Below are positions 29,519-45,802 of a stretch of DNA of 64,000 nt, one piece after another; the stretch's first letter is position 1, and every line of letters starts with the position of its first letter. A model generated the notes under the pieces. It had not been told where the DNA came from. It ran no database searches and saw only the letters and a list, made by a program, of their open reading frames with translations. The stretch lies in the NCBI GenBank assembly GCA_021731445.1, contig JAKFXK010000010.1:21218-85217 (forward strand), given 5' to 3'. The position numbers and the translations under genes are program-made. This DNA comes from Nevskiaceae bacterium. Its GTDB lineage: Bacteria > Pseudomonadota > Gammaproteobacteria > Nevskiales > Nevskiaceae.

Positions 29519-30112
29519 TCAGCCCGGCCGGTAGAGCTTCTCGAAGTAGCCACTGACCTTGACCGTAATGGTCACGGCCTCCGTGCCCTTGTTCTTCCAA
29601 TACCAGCCATGCGAGCCGCCGAAGGGGGCGGTGAAACTGCCGTGGCCTTCGGACTTGGCGCGATCCTTCCAGTGGGTCGTGAAGTTGTCGCCATCGTTCG
29701 GCTTCTCGCCGTGCATGTCGAAGTTCACCGGGCCGCCGGTGCTCTTCCAGCTGAAGACGAAGGCCTCGCCCGCCTTCATCTGCGCCTTGATCTCGGCCCC
29801 TTCGTTGGCTTGCAGGGTGAGCGTCATCTCGCCGCTCTGGTAGGGCGTGGGCTGCTGGATCACGCTCTCGATCACCGCTGCTGGCGCGTCGCTCATCACC
29901 ACAGCAGGCGCTGGGACCGCTGCGCTCTCGGCAGCAGCGGGTGTGTGCAACGCCGTCAGGCCCATTGCCTTACCCAGGCCGGTGGGGTCAATGCCGTATT
30001 CGGCGGGCAGAACGGCGGCAATCAGGATGCCCCCGGCAGCCACCACCGCAAAGGCGGTCGCCTTGAGCAGCTGCAGCGTCGTGGCGTGCAGTGTGGGGTT
30101 GGTTTCGGTCAT
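29519..30112 (-). CDS. Transmembrane anchor protein of a metal-resistance cluster
   Basis: One N-terminal TM and extracytoplasmic domain; located between MFS and HupE-like genes. Confidence 0.6.
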   Translation of the reverse strand: MTETNPTLHATTLQLLKATAFAVVAAGGILIAAVLPAEYGIDPTGLGKAMGLTALHTPAAAESAAVPAPAVVMSDAPAAVIESVIQQPTPYQSGEMTLTLQANEGAEIKAQMKAGEAFVFSWKSTGGPVNFDMHGEKPNDGDNFTTHWKDRAKSEGHGSFTAPFGGSHGWYWKNKGTEAVTITVKVSGYFEKLYRPG

Positions 30113-30122
30113 GGCAGTCTCA

Positions 30123-30818
30123 TCAGGATTGGAAGTAGCCGGCGAGCTGGTAGCCGGTGAGCACGAAGCCCGCCGTCATCAGCACCATGTTGGCGGCAAA
30201 GGCTTGGCGGGTGAAGGCGCTGGTGCGCCGCCAGAAACCCATGACGATCAGGATGGCCGCGAGCGCCAGCAGCTGGCCGATTTCGACGCCGACGTTGAAG
30301 GCCAGCATGTTGGGCACCAGGCCGTCTTTCGACAGCGCGAAGTCTTGCAGCTTGGTGGCGAGTCCGAAGCCATGAAACAGGCCGAAGATCAGCACCGCTG
30401 CCTTGGTGTTGGGCTGAAACCCCAGCACGCGCTGAAACGCGCCGAGATTGTCGAGCGCCTTGTAGACCACCGAGAGGCCGATGATGGCGTCTACCAGATA
30501 GGGGTTGACGTGCGTGCCGCTGAGCACGCCGAACAGCAGTGTGCTGCTGTGGCCGATAGCGAACAGGGTGACGTAGAGGCCGACATCCTTGAGTCGATAC
30601 AGGAAAAAGATCACCCCGAACAAAAACAGCAGGTGGTCATAGCCCGTGACCATGTGCTTGGCACCGAGATACAGGTAGGGCAACAGTTGCGCGCCCTGCG
30701 CGGACTCGATGAAAGCGCCGTCGTCTTCCGCCACGCCATGCGCGGCGGCGGCACCGGCCCAGAGCAGGCCGGGCAACAGCAGGGTGAGTGCGTGGCCTAT
30801 GCGATGCAGCGTGCTCAC
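30123..30818 (-). CDS. HupE/UreJ family protein
   Basis: YLYLGAKHMVTGYDHLLFLFGVIFFL; IFGLFHGFGLATKL. Confidence 0.85.
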   Translation of the reverse strand: MSTLHRIGHALTLLLPGLLWAGAAAAHGVAEDDGAFIESAQGAQLLPYLYLGAKHMVTGYDHLLFLFGVIFFLYRLKDVGLYVTLFAIGHSSTLLFGVLSGTHVNPYLVDAIIGLSVVYKALDNLGAFQRVLGFQPNTKAAVLIFGLFHGFGLATKLQDFALSKDGLVPNMLAFNVGVEIGQLLALAAILIVMGFWRRTSAFTRQAFAANMVLMTAGFVLTGYQLAGYFQS

Positions 30819-31045
30819 GGCTGCTTGGGTGCGGCGGGAGCGGCTTCAGCGGCGGGCGCAGGCTCTGCCTTCTTCGCCGCTGGCTTGTGCGCGTGCTTGG
30901 GCTTGGGCGTGCTGGCCGCAGGCGGGGCCGACTTGCTCACTTCGGGCTTCAGCGGCAGCGGCGTTTCATCGTCATGCTGGGGATGGGCGAAGGCCGGTGC
31001 GGCGAGCAGGCAGAGCAGCAAGGGGGCGATCAACTTTAGTTTCAT
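30815..31045 (-). CDS. Small secreted Pro/Ala/Lys/His-rich protein
   Basis: Signal peptide then low-complexity tail; overlaps the HupE start by 4 nt. Confidence 0.5.
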   Translation of the reverse strand: MKLKLIAPLLLCLLAAPAFAHPQHDDETPLPLKPEVSKSAPPAASTPKPKHAHKPAAKKAEPAPAAEAAPAAPKQP

Positions 31046-31120
31046 GGGTGATTCCTTGGGGAGGTGACAGGGTGACTGATGACTACTGGTGACGGTACGC
31101 ATGCGAGCTGCAATGAGGGT

Positions 31121-31666
31121 TCACGGCCAGGGCCTTGGCGTGCCGCGCTCATCGAGCAGCACCATATCCTGCGTCGCCCCCTCGCCGACATGGGCGGCAT
31201 CGAGGCGGATGTCCTTGATCTGCAAGCCCAGGCCAACCGGCCGTTCACGCGCCAGCCGCCGCAGGTTTTCGGCATTCACATGGCCGTCGATGAAGTAGCC
31301 CATGTAGCGGGCCGGATGGCAGCCTCTTGCGGTGCTGGGCACGCGCCAGTTGCGGCGCACGAGGGCGAGGTCGTCAATCTCGACATCGCGCACCGTGAAG
31401 CCCTCGGCGCGCAGTGCCTCCATCCAGCCGGCGGCGCAGTTGCACTGGTGCGTCCACGCCACTTCGACGAGCTTTTCGGGTGCCACCGGGAACAGCGTCT
31501 GCCAATTCAGAATGACCGCAGCCAGCGCGCCAAAAGGCAGCGCGATGCCGAGCGCGATCTTGAGTTCCTTGGGCACTCGGCTAGCGGCCTCCGGCTTGGT
31601 GCTGAGCTTGGGCTTGGCCGATACGCTGCGGGGCGTCGATTTACGGGGCATGTGCCGGTCGTCCAC
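31121..31666 (-). CDS. DUF411 domain-containing protein
   Basis: CNCAAGWMEALRAEGFTVRDVEIDD...ARGCHPARYMGYFIDGHVNAENLRRLARERP. Confidence 0.85.
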   Translation of the reverse strand: MDDRHMPRKSTPRSVSAKPKLSTKPEAASRVPKELKIALGIALPFGALAAVILNWQTLFPVAPEKLVEVAWTHQCNCAAGWMEALRAEGFTVRDVEIDDLALVRRNWRVPSTARGCHPARYMGYFIDGHVNAENLRRLARERPVGLGLQIKDIRLDAAHVGEGATQDMVLLDERGTPRPWP

Positions 31667-33289
31667 TCAGTCGAAACGCCCGCAGACTGTCGGGGAGACG
31701 GCACTGGGGTTGGCATCGAATTGGGTGAATGCCTGACCGAGGATGCGGCCATCAAACCCCGCACCTTCGGGGAAATCTGCTGCCTGGATGTTCAGCCCCA
31801 GCAGCCAGGCCACCGTCGGCGTGATGTCGATGTTTTCGGCCTGTTCGGGCAGGCGGTCAAAGTCGCTGACGGTCGGGCTTGAAGCGGCGATGACCTGCCC
31901 CTTCTTCACCCACGGTGAGCCGCCACTGATGAGCATGACGTTGCGGAAGGTGACCGGATGGCCGTGGTTGCCAGGGATGGGATTACCCGTCGCATCCGGC
32001 TCCGAAAACTTGAAGCCGCGCGCCGAGACCAGCACCAGATCGCCGAGGTTGGGATGCTTGGAGACGAGACTGCTGGGCATGGTGCCGTCGGGGTCGGCGG
32101 CGTCATCAGTGGTGTACCAGGCCCCGGCGATCTGCGCGGCGTTGGTGGGGCGCGTGGCGCCGGGGCAGAGCGTGGCGCAAGGAGTGGTGCCGACGAGGCA
32201 GGCGCGCGCGGCGCGCAGCGCGGCTTGTCGCTGGGCCAGTGGCAGGCTGCGATCCATCACGTAAATGCTGTCGCTGCCGCCGTTCTGCACAGCGGTCATC
32301 GGCGTGAAGCAGCTGGCGAGTGCGTCCAACGTGCTCTGCGTGGAGATGCCGTTAACGAAGGGATTGGTGGCGATGTCGGTGCCGTGGTCGCTGGTGACGA
32401 TCATCACGGTGTTCTCCCACCGGCCTGCATCTTCGAGCGCGGTGCGCAGACGGCCGATCTGGGTATCAGCCGTCACCAGTGCATTGGCGCGCGCGGCAGT
32501 GCCCAGGGCATGGGCGAAGCGATCGACATCGCCGAGGCTCACGAAGAAAAAGTCCGCATCCGGCAACTGCGTGAGCGCCTGCTGCATGGTGGGCGCATCG
32601 GGGGTGTATTCAAAGCCGGGGCCGATGTAGGCCGGGCTGGTGGTCGGGTCCCAGTGGGTATCCGGGATGGCGTTGAACACTTTCGTGTTGCGGTTGGCGC
32701 GCATCGGGTCGAAGGCATCGCCTGCGAAGATCTCGAACATGTACTTTTTAGACATGGTCGCGCCGGTCTTGATGGCGGGGTTGATGCCCTTCACGCGGCA
32801 TTGCTGGTCGATCCAGGTGAAGACGGTGTTGGCGGTGAGTTCTTCCGGCAACGAAAGGTCACGCTCGACGGGATTCAGCGGGTCAAGAAAGTCGATGAAG
32901 TTGTTGGTGGCGATGCCGCTGCGGGCCGGGTTGATGCCCGTCATCATCGCCACATGGTTGGGGATGGTCTCAGCCGAGAAAATCGCGCGGCTCTCGTTGT
33001 AGAAGGTGCCTTCGGTTTTCAGCGCATTGAGGTTGGGCGTGGTGGCGGTGATCTCTTGCGGCATAAGGCTATCGACCACGGCAACGACCACGGTGAGCTT
33101 CTTCGCACCCAGCACCGGTGGCGTGCTCGGTGGGGTGCTTGGCGGCGTTGACGGCGGCGTGCCTGGGGCCGGTTTCGGCGTGGTCGGTGCGTTGCCCAAG
33201 TCAGGCGCGGAACTCATGCCGCAACCGGCAATGAGCAGCGTGGCGGCGATGCCGACGAATGGGGTGAACAGTGTGCGATGGAGTGGCAT
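31667..33289 (-). CDS. Alkaline phosphatase/phosphodiesterase-superfamily lipoprotein
   Basis: Lipobox IAGCG, TPPSTPP linker, VVAVVDSLMPQEITATTPNLNALKTEGTFY, SDHGTD. Confidence 0.8.
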   Translation of the reverse strand: MPLHRTLFTPFVGIAATLLIAGCGMSSAPDLGNAPTTPKPAPGTPPSTPPSTPPSTPPVLGAKKLTVVVAVVDSLMPQEITATTPNLNALKTEGTFYNESRAIFSAETIPNHVAMMTGINPARSGIATNNFIDFLDPLNPVERDLSLPEELTANTVFTWIDQQCRVKGINPAIKTGATMSKKYMFEIFAGDAFDPMRANRNTKVFNAIPDTHWDPTTSPAYIGPGFEYTPDAPTMQQALTQLPDADFFFVSLGDVDRFAHALGTAARANALVTADTQIGRLRTALEDAGRWENTVMIVTSDHGTDIATNPFVNGISTQSTLDALASCFTPMTAVQNGGSDSIYVMDRSLPLAQRQAALRAARACLVGTTPCATLCPGATRPTNAAQIAGAWYTTDDAADPDGTMPSSLVSKHPNLGDLVLVSARGFKFSEPDATGNPIPGNHGHPVTFRNVMLISGGSPWVKKGQVIAASSPTVSDFDRLPEQAENIDITPTVAWLLGLNIQAADFPEGAGFDGRILGQAFTQFDANPSAVSPTVCGRFD

Positions 33290-33323
33290 GAGTGCGCCTG
33301 CGAGAAGGATGGTGAAACTAGGT

Positions 33324-39854
<6,531 letters not shown>

Positions 39855-39859
39855 GGAGA

Positions 39860-41308
39860 TCACTTGGAATTGGGGGTATTTGGGGTGGAGCTGCCCGCCG
39901 TGGGCAGGGCGGTGCCGGTGAGCCGCTCGATCTCGGCACTGAACAGATGCGCGTGGCTTGCGGCCTCGATCAAGGCCCGCTGCACAGTGACGCGCTCGCG
40001 CTGGGCATCCACCCATTCGAGATAGCTGTAGCGGCCGCGCTGGTAGGCGTATTCGGTCTCCTTCAACGCTTCTTCCATCTCCGGCAACACCTTGTCGCGC
40101 AGCATCTCGGCCTCGGTGATGGAGTGCTTCAGCTCCTGCACCAGCTCGAAGAGCTTGGTCTCGGCCTTGAGCTTGGCGGCGGCCGCTTCGGTCTCGATGC
40201 CTTCGCGCAGCGCGCGCGCTTCGGCAATCGCGGGCTGGGCGGTGCGCGCGCCAAACAGCGGCACCGAGAACCCGGCGACGAAGGCCGCATCGCCATCCTC
40301 TTGCAGGCGACGGACACCGGCAGAGACGGTGATGTTGGTGCGCGTCTTGGACTCGGCCACACGCAGTTCCGCATCGCGCTGGCGGGCTTCGGTGGCAAAG
40401 CGGGTGAAGTCCGGGCTGTTGACGAGCTGGGCGCTCAGGGCTTGGTAATCGCCCACATCGGGTAGGCGAAATAGATCCGCCGTCACCGCGCCGAAGTCCG
40501 CCGTCGAAGCCCCCCACAAGGCGGCGAGCTTGATGCGCGAGGTGATCAGTTCGTGCTCGGCGTGTTCCTCTTCCACTTGGGCGCGGCTGAGCACGATGTT
40601 GGCGCGGTGCAGCTCCACCTCTGGCGACTTGGCGGCCACCACGCGGCGCCGCACCTCACTCACCGTGCGTTCGGCCAGCTTCGTGGCGAGCTGGGTGAGC
40701 TTGAGCTGCTCTTGATCCGAGGCGACGTGGATGAACTGGCGCGAGACCTCGGCCAGCACATCGAGTTGCGCGGCCTGGGCGCTGACGTCGATGCCGCCGA
40801 GGCCGAGACGTGCGGCTTCAATGCGCCGCGCGCGCTGGTCACCCAGCTCGATCACCTGCGAGAGCGCGAAGGTCGCCTCGGCGGCATCGAAGCCGCGCGT
40901 GCGGCCGGTGCCGAGTACGTTCTCCAGCTCGCTGTTGAACACCGGCGCGGGCTTGAGCGATGCGCCGTCAATCCGCGCTGACTGCGCCTTGAGCTGAAAG
41001 GCGAACTGCTTGAGATCGGGGTTGCCCGCCAGCGCGGCGCTGACGGCCTTGCTCAAGCTCAGCGGCGGCAGCGCGGCGATGGCTTGCAGTGCCGATTCGT
41101 CATGGACATGCGCAGCAGGCAGGGCAGCGGCAAAGGCGGTGGGCGCGAACAGCCCTGCGGCCATCGCCAGCCCGAAGTGGGACAGCGTGTGAGATACCAA
41201 TCGAGACACGGGGATTCTCTCCAACGACACCCCTCGCCAATGGCGAGCCGCGTATGCGGCGTGGAGGGTGTGATACCGCTTGCGCGGCAGGACGAAAGCC
41301 TGCCGCAA
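39860..41308 (-). CDS. czcC: CzcC-like TolC family protein; start uncertain
   Basis: FALSQVIELGDQRARRIEAARLGL, FSVPLFGARTAQPAIAEARALR; upstream of czcB. Confidence 0.85.
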   Translation of the reverse strand: MRQAFVLPRKRYHTLHAAYAARHWRGVSLERIPVSRLVSHTLSHFGLAMAAGLFAPTAFAAALPAAHVHDESALQAIAALPPLSLSKAVSAALAGNPDLKQFAFQLKAQSARIDGASLKPAPVFNSELENVLGTGRTRGFDAAEATFALSQVIELGDQRARRIEAARLGLGGIDVSAQAAQLDVLAEVSRQFIHVASDQEQLKLTQLATKLAERTVSEVRRRVVAAKSPEVELHRANIVLSRAQVEEEHAEHELITSRIKLAALWGASTADFGAVTADLFRLPDVGDYQALSAQLVNSPDFTRFATEARQRDAELRVAESKTRTNITVSAGVRRLQEDGDAAFVAGFSVPLFGARTAQPAIAEARALREGIETEAAAAKLKAETKLFELVQELKHSITEAEMLRDKVLPEMEEALKETEYAYQRGRYSYLEWVDAQRERVTVQRALIEAASHAHLFSAEIERLTGTALPTAGSSTPNTPNSK

Positions 41309-41319
41309 CAGGGCAAGCG

Positions 41320-41811
41320 TCAGACGGCTGTGGAGTGCAGCCGAGGTGGCCCGTTGGCGGGCGGGTGCAGCGAGAAAGGATGTCGCCGGGGTGCGGGATC
41401 GGGGTCACGCGGGCGTGGCAGTGCGCGTGGCACACGCACCAGCAACAGGAGCGTGGCCAGCATCAGCAGGCCAAGCGGCAGCAGTTTCAGGGTGAGTTTC
41501 GAGAGTGCATCGCCGAGTGCGCTGACTTCGACATCGCCGTGGGCGTGATGCCCCGCCGCAGCGGCCTCGGCGGCATCATGATGCTCATCGTCGTGGATGC
41601 CCGCATCGGCGAAGTGCAGCTCGCTGGCGACCGGGTGAAACGCACTGCTCGACTCGCCGTGCAGGTGACGATGCACCCCCATGATCTGTGCAAACAGCAG
41701 CGCCCCGGCCATGAGGGCCAGAAGGAGATATTGCTTGGGCGGGGGGAATTTCACGAACTTGAGAATATCAGCAACCAGAAATGGTTCAGACGGGACAAAG
41801 TTGGCGGCCAC
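41320..41811 (-). CDS. His-rich membrane protein of the czc cluster
   Basis: MGVHRHLHGESS...HDDEHHDAAEAAAAGHHAHGD between two TMs; first gene before czcC. Confidence 0.55.
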   Translation of the reverse strand: MAANFVPSEPFLVADILKFVKFPPPKQYLLLALMAGALLFAQIMGVHRHLHGESSSAFHPVASELHFADAGIHDDEHHDAAEAAAAGHHAHGDVEVSALGDALSKLTLKLLPLGLLMLATLLLLVRVPRALPRPRDPDPAPRRHPFSLHPPANGPPRLHSTAV

Positions 41812-41859
41812 TGTCGAGCACGCTCTGGCTACTGCAACGCTGTCTGAAGTGGTCGGCGG

Positions 41860-42843
41860 TCATGCGGCAATGCCACCCGCAGCGAGAGCCTCAACGGCCG
41901 AGCCTGAGTTGATCTCAATGGTAATGTGAACCAATTCTTCGTGAATCGCCAACTGCTTGCGGAAGTAATGCGGTTCCACTGCCGCCCACGTGGAGAGACC
42001 GACGATGCAGGCGTACTGGTTCTTACCCACACGCCAGACATGCAGATCGTCGATGCGGGCCGCAATCGGGCTGGCGGCAATCACCTCACGGATTTCATCG
42101 ACGACCGGAGCCTGCATTTCCGCATCGAGCAAGACGCGGCCACTGTCGCGCAGCAGTCCTTTCGCCCATACCGCAACCAAGCCTGCACCGACGATTCCCA
42201 TCAAAGGGTCAAGCCAGCTTGCGCCCCAGATCATGCCGCCGATGAGCGCGACGATGGCCAGCACCGACGTGGCCGCATCTGCAATCACATGCAGGTAGGC
42301 CGAACGCAGGTTGAGGTCTTGATGATCGCCGCCGTGACGGTGCCCGTGTGCGTCACGGTGGTGGCCATGATCGTCGTCATGCTTGTGCCCACCGCGCAGT
42401 AGCCACGCACAGGCCAGGTTCACCGACAAGCCCACCACCGCGATGGCAATGGCCTCCTGATAGTGAATCGTGGTCGGCGTAATCAATCGCTGCACCGATT
42501 GCACCACCATGAGTGCGGCAATGCCCAGCAAAAGCAAGGCGCTGGTGTAGCTGGCCAGGATTTCGATCTTCCAGGTGCCGAAGGCAAAGCGTGAGTCCTG
42601 CGCCAAGCGTCTGGAAAAGGTGTAGGCCAGCACTGACAGGCCCAGCGCGAGCGTGTGCGAACTCATGTGCCAGCCATCCGCCAGCAGCGCCATCGAGTTG
42701 TAATACCAGCCGCCTGCAATCTCGATGACCATCATCAACGCGGTGAGCACCACGGCGCGGGCGGTATTCTTCTCCGCGAGCGGATTGCCTTCATTGAAGA
42801 CGTGCGAATGCGCATTTTCAGTTTGGGCGATTGAAGAGGTCAT
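41860..42843 (-). CDS. dmeF: CDF family Co/Ni efflux transporter, DmeF-like
   Basis: LLADGWHMSSHTLALGLS, His-rich GGHKHDDDHGHHRDAHGHRHGGDHQD, divergent from an RcnR-type repressor. Confidence 0.9.
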   Translation of the reverse strand: MTSSIAQTENAHSHVFNEGNPLAEKNTARAVVLTALMMVIEIAGGWYYNSMALLADGWHMSSHTLALGLSVLAYTFSRRLAQDSRFAFGTWKIEILASYTSALLLLGIAALMVVQSVQRLITPTTIHYQEAIAIAVVGLSVNLACAWLLRGGHKHDDDHGHHRDAHGHRHGGDHQDLNLRSAYLHVIADAATSVLAIVALIGGMIWGASWLDPLMGIVGAGLVAVWAKGLLRDSGRVLLDAEMQAPVVDEIREVIAASPIAARIDDLHVWRVGKNQYACIVGLSTWAAVEPHYFRKQLAIHEELVHITIEINSGSAVEALAAGGIAA

Positions 42844-42862
42844 GTGATACTTGGCTTTCCGA

Positions 42863-42877
42863 TACTCACCCCCAGTA
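42863..42877. promoter_or_regulatory. RcnR/DmeR-type operator
   Basis: TACTCACCCCCAGTA (reverse complement TACTGGGGGTGAGTA), in the divergent dmeF/dmeR gap. Confidence 0.8.
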
Positions 42878-42903
42878 TACATCGAGCAGCGAGATTCGAG
42901 GCA

Positions 42904-43179
42904 ATGCCCCACACGATCAAGGACAAAAAGCAGTTGCTGACCCGCGTCCGCCGCCTTCAAGGCCAAGCGACTGCGCTGGAGAAGGCGCTCGAAAAAGGCG
43001 AGGAGTGCGTGGCGATTCTTCAGCAGATTGCAGCCATTCGTGGTGCTGCGAACGGCCTGATGGCACAGGTGCTGGAAGGACACATCCGCGAGCATCTAGG
43101 TGCCGAGGATGTCCCGGCAGGACAGCGAAGTGCCGATGTGGAAGAGGTGGTGACGATCTTGCGTTCCTATCTGCGCTAG
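42904..43179 (+). CDS. FrmR/RcnR family metal-sensing repressor, DmeR-like
   Basis: MPHTIKDKKQLLTRVRRLQGQATALEKALEKGEECVAILQQIAAIRGAANGLM. Confidence 0.9.
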   Translation: MPHTIKDKKQLLTRVRRLQGQATALEKALEKGEECVAILQQIAAIRGAANGLMAQVLEGHIREHLGAEDVPAGQRSADVEEVVTILRSYLR

Positions 43180-43191
43180 CAGGGCCAGAGA

Positions 43192-43791
43192 ATGAAAGAA
43201 AGCCTGAGCAAGCCCCTACGCAACATCGTCATCTTGGCGGCCACGCTCAACCTGGCCTACTTCGGCGTGGAGTTCACGGTCGCGCGCGCGATTGGCTCGG
43301 TCTCCCTGTTCGCCGACAGCGTAGATTTTCTCGAAGACACCGCGATCAACCTGCTCATCGTCTTGGCCTTGGGATGGAGCGTGGCGCGCCGCGCGCGGGT
43401 CGGGATGGCACTCGCGGCGTTGTTGCTGGTGCCGGGACTGGCAACCCTGTGGACAGCCTGGGCGAAGTTCAATATGCCGTTGCCGCCAGCGCCTCTGGCG
43501 CTCACTGTGACGGGCATCGGCGCACTGCTCGTGAATCTGACTTGCGCCTTCCTGCTCGCCCGATTTCGCAGTGATAGCGGCAGCCTGACCAAGGCTGCGT
43601 TCCTATCGGCACGCAACGATGCTCTGGCGAATGTCGCCATCATTGGTGCCGGCCTGGTGACTGCCTATACCTTCTCCGGCTGGCCCGACCTGGTCGTGGG
43701 TCTAGGCATTGCCGCGATGAACGCTGACGCCGCGAAAGAAGTCTGGGAGGCAGCGCGCGCGGAACAGCAAGCATCGACGGCTCGATCTTGA
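43192..43791 (+). CDS. CDF-superfamily-like cation transporter
   Basis: LFADSVDFLEDTAINLLI; FLSARNDALANVAIIGAGLV. Confidence 0.75.
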   Translation: MKESLSKPLRNIVILAATLNLAYFGVEFTVARAIGSVSLFADSVDFLEDTAINLLIVLALGWSVARRARVGMALAALLLVPGLATLWTAWAKFNMPLPPAPLALTVTGIGALLVNLTCAFLLARFRSDSGSLTKAAFLSARNDALANVAIIGAGLVTAYTFSGWPDLVVGLGIAAMNADAAKEVWEAARAEQQASTARS

Positions 43792-43872
43792 GTTTGATCG
43801 CGACGCTGGGCGTAGCCACGATTGCGGTGGGGTGCGGCATCGTCATTGCTGGAACGATGCGGTAAGAGCCCT

Positions 43873-44244
43873 TTACGTCATGCGCCTATTGAGCGATCCG
43901 CTGTGCTTTTGCCCGCATTCCGCAAGCTGACGAAGCTGTTTCGCAAGCCGTTCGGACCCTGGCACCTCAATGAATGAATCCTTGCCAGTCATTAGCAGCT
44001 GGATGGTTTGCCGACGGCCGGGGCTGCTGGTCGAGAACTCCAGGATTAGTCCGGAGATCTTGCGGCGTGAAACCGTCAAGCTGATTGCAGCTCCTTGTCC
44101 ATTTTCCCCTTCATATTCGCCACAGCGGCCAGCCGCTCTCAGCAGTTGCCCGAGTGCGACACCCGATGTTCTGACGTGACGGATGAGTTCCCGCACCGGG
44201 TCTTTCCCGCCGCGTGAAGGTGATGAGGGCTTTGACTTTGGCAC
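43873..44244 (-). CDS. Hypothetical protein
   Basis: Intact 123-aa ORF in a minus-strand gene run; no recognised domain. Confidence 0.5.
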   Translation of the reverse strand: MPKSKPSSPSRGGKDPVRELIRHVRTSGVALGQLLRAAGRCGEYEGENGQGAAISLTVSRRKISGLILEFSTSSPGRRQTIQLLMTGKDSFIEVPGSERLAKQLRQLAECGQKHSGSLNRRMT

Positions 44245-44252
44245 GAGAGTAT

Positions 44253-44498
44253 TCAGCTTCTGCTTGTGCCTCGGTCTAACAGCGTGAAAGTGCCCATCTG
44301 GGACAGCAGACTGCCTTTGTGATCGCTCAGTCCATCGTTGGCCAAATGGTCGAAGTCAACCATGTCTTGATAGCTCGCCGCAGCAAAGCGCGATACCAGC
44401 AAGCCTAGCCTGCGCCCGAGCGCTGCTTTATCTTCTTCAGCGGTATCTGCGGGGCCTGGCATCTGGGTCTCATCGATTTCAGGCATTGGGAGGCTCAT
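44253..44498 (-). CDS. Hypothetical protein
   Basis: ORF starting MSLPMPEIDETQMPG; overlaps the upstream gene stop. Confidence 0.5.
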   Translation of the reverse strand: MSLPMPEIDETQMPGPADTAEEDKAALGRRLGLLVSRFAAASYQDMVDFDHLANDGLSDHKGSLLSQMGTFTLLDRGTSRS

Positions 44499-44908
44499 GA
44501 TTGATTGAGGTGGTAGGTGCTGGCGTAGAAGAAGTTGCCGATGACTTGTGTAGGATCGGCAATCACCGCTCGAATGGCCTCTGGGACCAGTGACATGGCG
44601 TTGGGTGGAAGCAGTAGTCGTGGCCATAACTCAGCGCCACTGGCGTAGTAAGTGCCGAAGTGTTCAGTGACTAGTTCCGTCAATCGAGCGGCGCTGTGGG
44701 CATGGCCCATGACGATCCCAATCGTTTGCCCCTCCCCAGTCGCAAAGTAGTCGAATGTGGCGGTGAAAAATGTGGGGTAGTCGAACCCACCGGCCTCGAT
44801 GAGTGAAACGAATCCAAACTCTTCCTGCCGCCGACGCTCCGTGGATTCGATGATGTCAGACAGTGGGTAAGACTCGACTGTCGCTGCCTTATCAAGTGAT
44901 TTCTTCAT
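44495..44908 (-). CDS. Hypothetical protein
   Basis: 137-aa ORF coupled to both neighbours. Confidence 0.55.
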   Translation of the reverse strand: MKKSLDKAATVESYPLSDIIESTERRRQEEFGFVSLIEAGGFDYPTFFTATFDYFATGEGQTIGIVMGHAHSAARLTELVTEHFGTYYASGAELWPRLLLPPNAMSLVPEAIRAVIADPTQVIGNFFYASTYHLNQS

Positions 44909-44910
44909 GT

Positions 44911-45336
44911 TTAAGCCCTTCCTTTTCGTTGCCGATAGGTTTGCGCATGGGTGCCTAAAAAAGCGGTCATGGCTTCGCGGTACTGGAGGACTTCCGGTGG
45001 AATCGTGAGCGACAACTCACGCGCGATGGCGACCGCGTACTTCAGCTGCTTTTCGGTGGGTGGAATGATCTGATGGTCCATCAGTGTGCAAAGCGCATCC
45101 GTGATCCGTCTGGCCAGATCAGCTCTTTGCGATCCTGGCGCGATGGCAACCGACATCAAATCGACCAGACGCTCCTCAGCCACGGCATCCAATGCCAGTG
45201 GTAACACCAGATCGTGGTCGCCATAAACGAGTTGGAAGGACACGTACACCCCGCGTTCATCATCTTCATGAGTTCTATGAACGTCCGCATTCCTGTAGCT
45301 CCTCGGCACCTCGGACTGTCCGCTAGCGCGCATCAA
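44911..45336 (-). CDS. Hypothetical protein
   Basis: 141-aa ORF, 2 nt upstream of the next gene; no recognised domain. Confidence 0.5.
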   Translation of the reverse strand: MMRASGQSEVPRSYRNADVHRTHEDDERGVYVSFQLVYGDHDLVLPLALDAVAEERLVDLMSVAIAPGSQRADLARRITDALCTLMDHQIIPPTEKQLKYAVAIARELSLTIPPEVLQYREAMTAFLGTHAQTYRQRKGRA

Positions 45337-45390
45337 GAAGCCGTAGCACCCAGGTAGCGCCGGCGAGTGGATTATATGGATCAGGCACCC

Positions 45391-45407
45391 ACTTAGGAAC
45401 TCTAAGT
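45391..45407. promoter_or_regulatory. Candidate XRE-regulator operator
   Basis: ACTTAG-gaact-CTAAGT inverted repeat between divergent 45336(-) and 45464(+). Confidence 0.5.
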
Positions 45408-45463
45408 ATCTGGGGCGGTGCCGAAAATCGAAGCTGTGGGCTGATCTAGCTCGGCGGCACGGT

Positions 45464-45799
45464 GTGGCAACCCTCGATAAAACTCTGAATCCGATCCCCA
45501 GACGCCTAAACGAGGCAATGGCGCGCGTGGGCGTCTCTCAGAAGGTTCTTGGGGTTAAGTGCGGCATTGACCCATCGGTAGCCAGCTCCAGGATCAACCA
45601 TTACTGCACGGGGCGGCACGTGCCCAACTACACGCTGCTGCTGAAAATAGCCGTGGTTCTGAAAGTGCCAGTCGCATTCTTCTACACCCCAGATAACGAG
45701 TTGGCCCGGTTGCTGACCAGCTACCAGCTGCTCCCAGTCCGTGCACGAAAGGAACTGGTGAGGAAGTCAGAGCAACTGCTCAGCGGCATCAGCGACTAG
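45464..45799 (+). CDS. XRE-family helix-turn-helix regulator
   Basis: RLNEAMARVGVSQKVLGVKCGIDPSVASSRINHYCTGRHVPNYTLLLKIAVVLKVPVAFFY. Confidence 0.85.
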   Translation: MATLDKTLNPIPRRLNEAMARVGVSQKVLGVKCGIDPSVASSRINHYCTGRHVPNYTLLLKIAVVLKVPVAFFYTPDNELARLLTSYQLLPVRARKELVRKSEQLLSGISD

Positions 45800-45802
45800 C
45801 GA

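Noticed and set aside
33110-33170. Short tandem repeat in the phosphatase gene (TPPSTPPSTPP)
   Set aside because: Ordinary Pro/Thr linker after a lipobox; no reason to regard it as a mobile or regulatory repeat.
45410-45440. Possible Tn3 terminal inverted repeat (GGGGCGGTGCCGAAAATCGAAGC)
   Set aside because: No inverted partner was found near the other side of tnpA; it may simply be part of the XRE promoter region.
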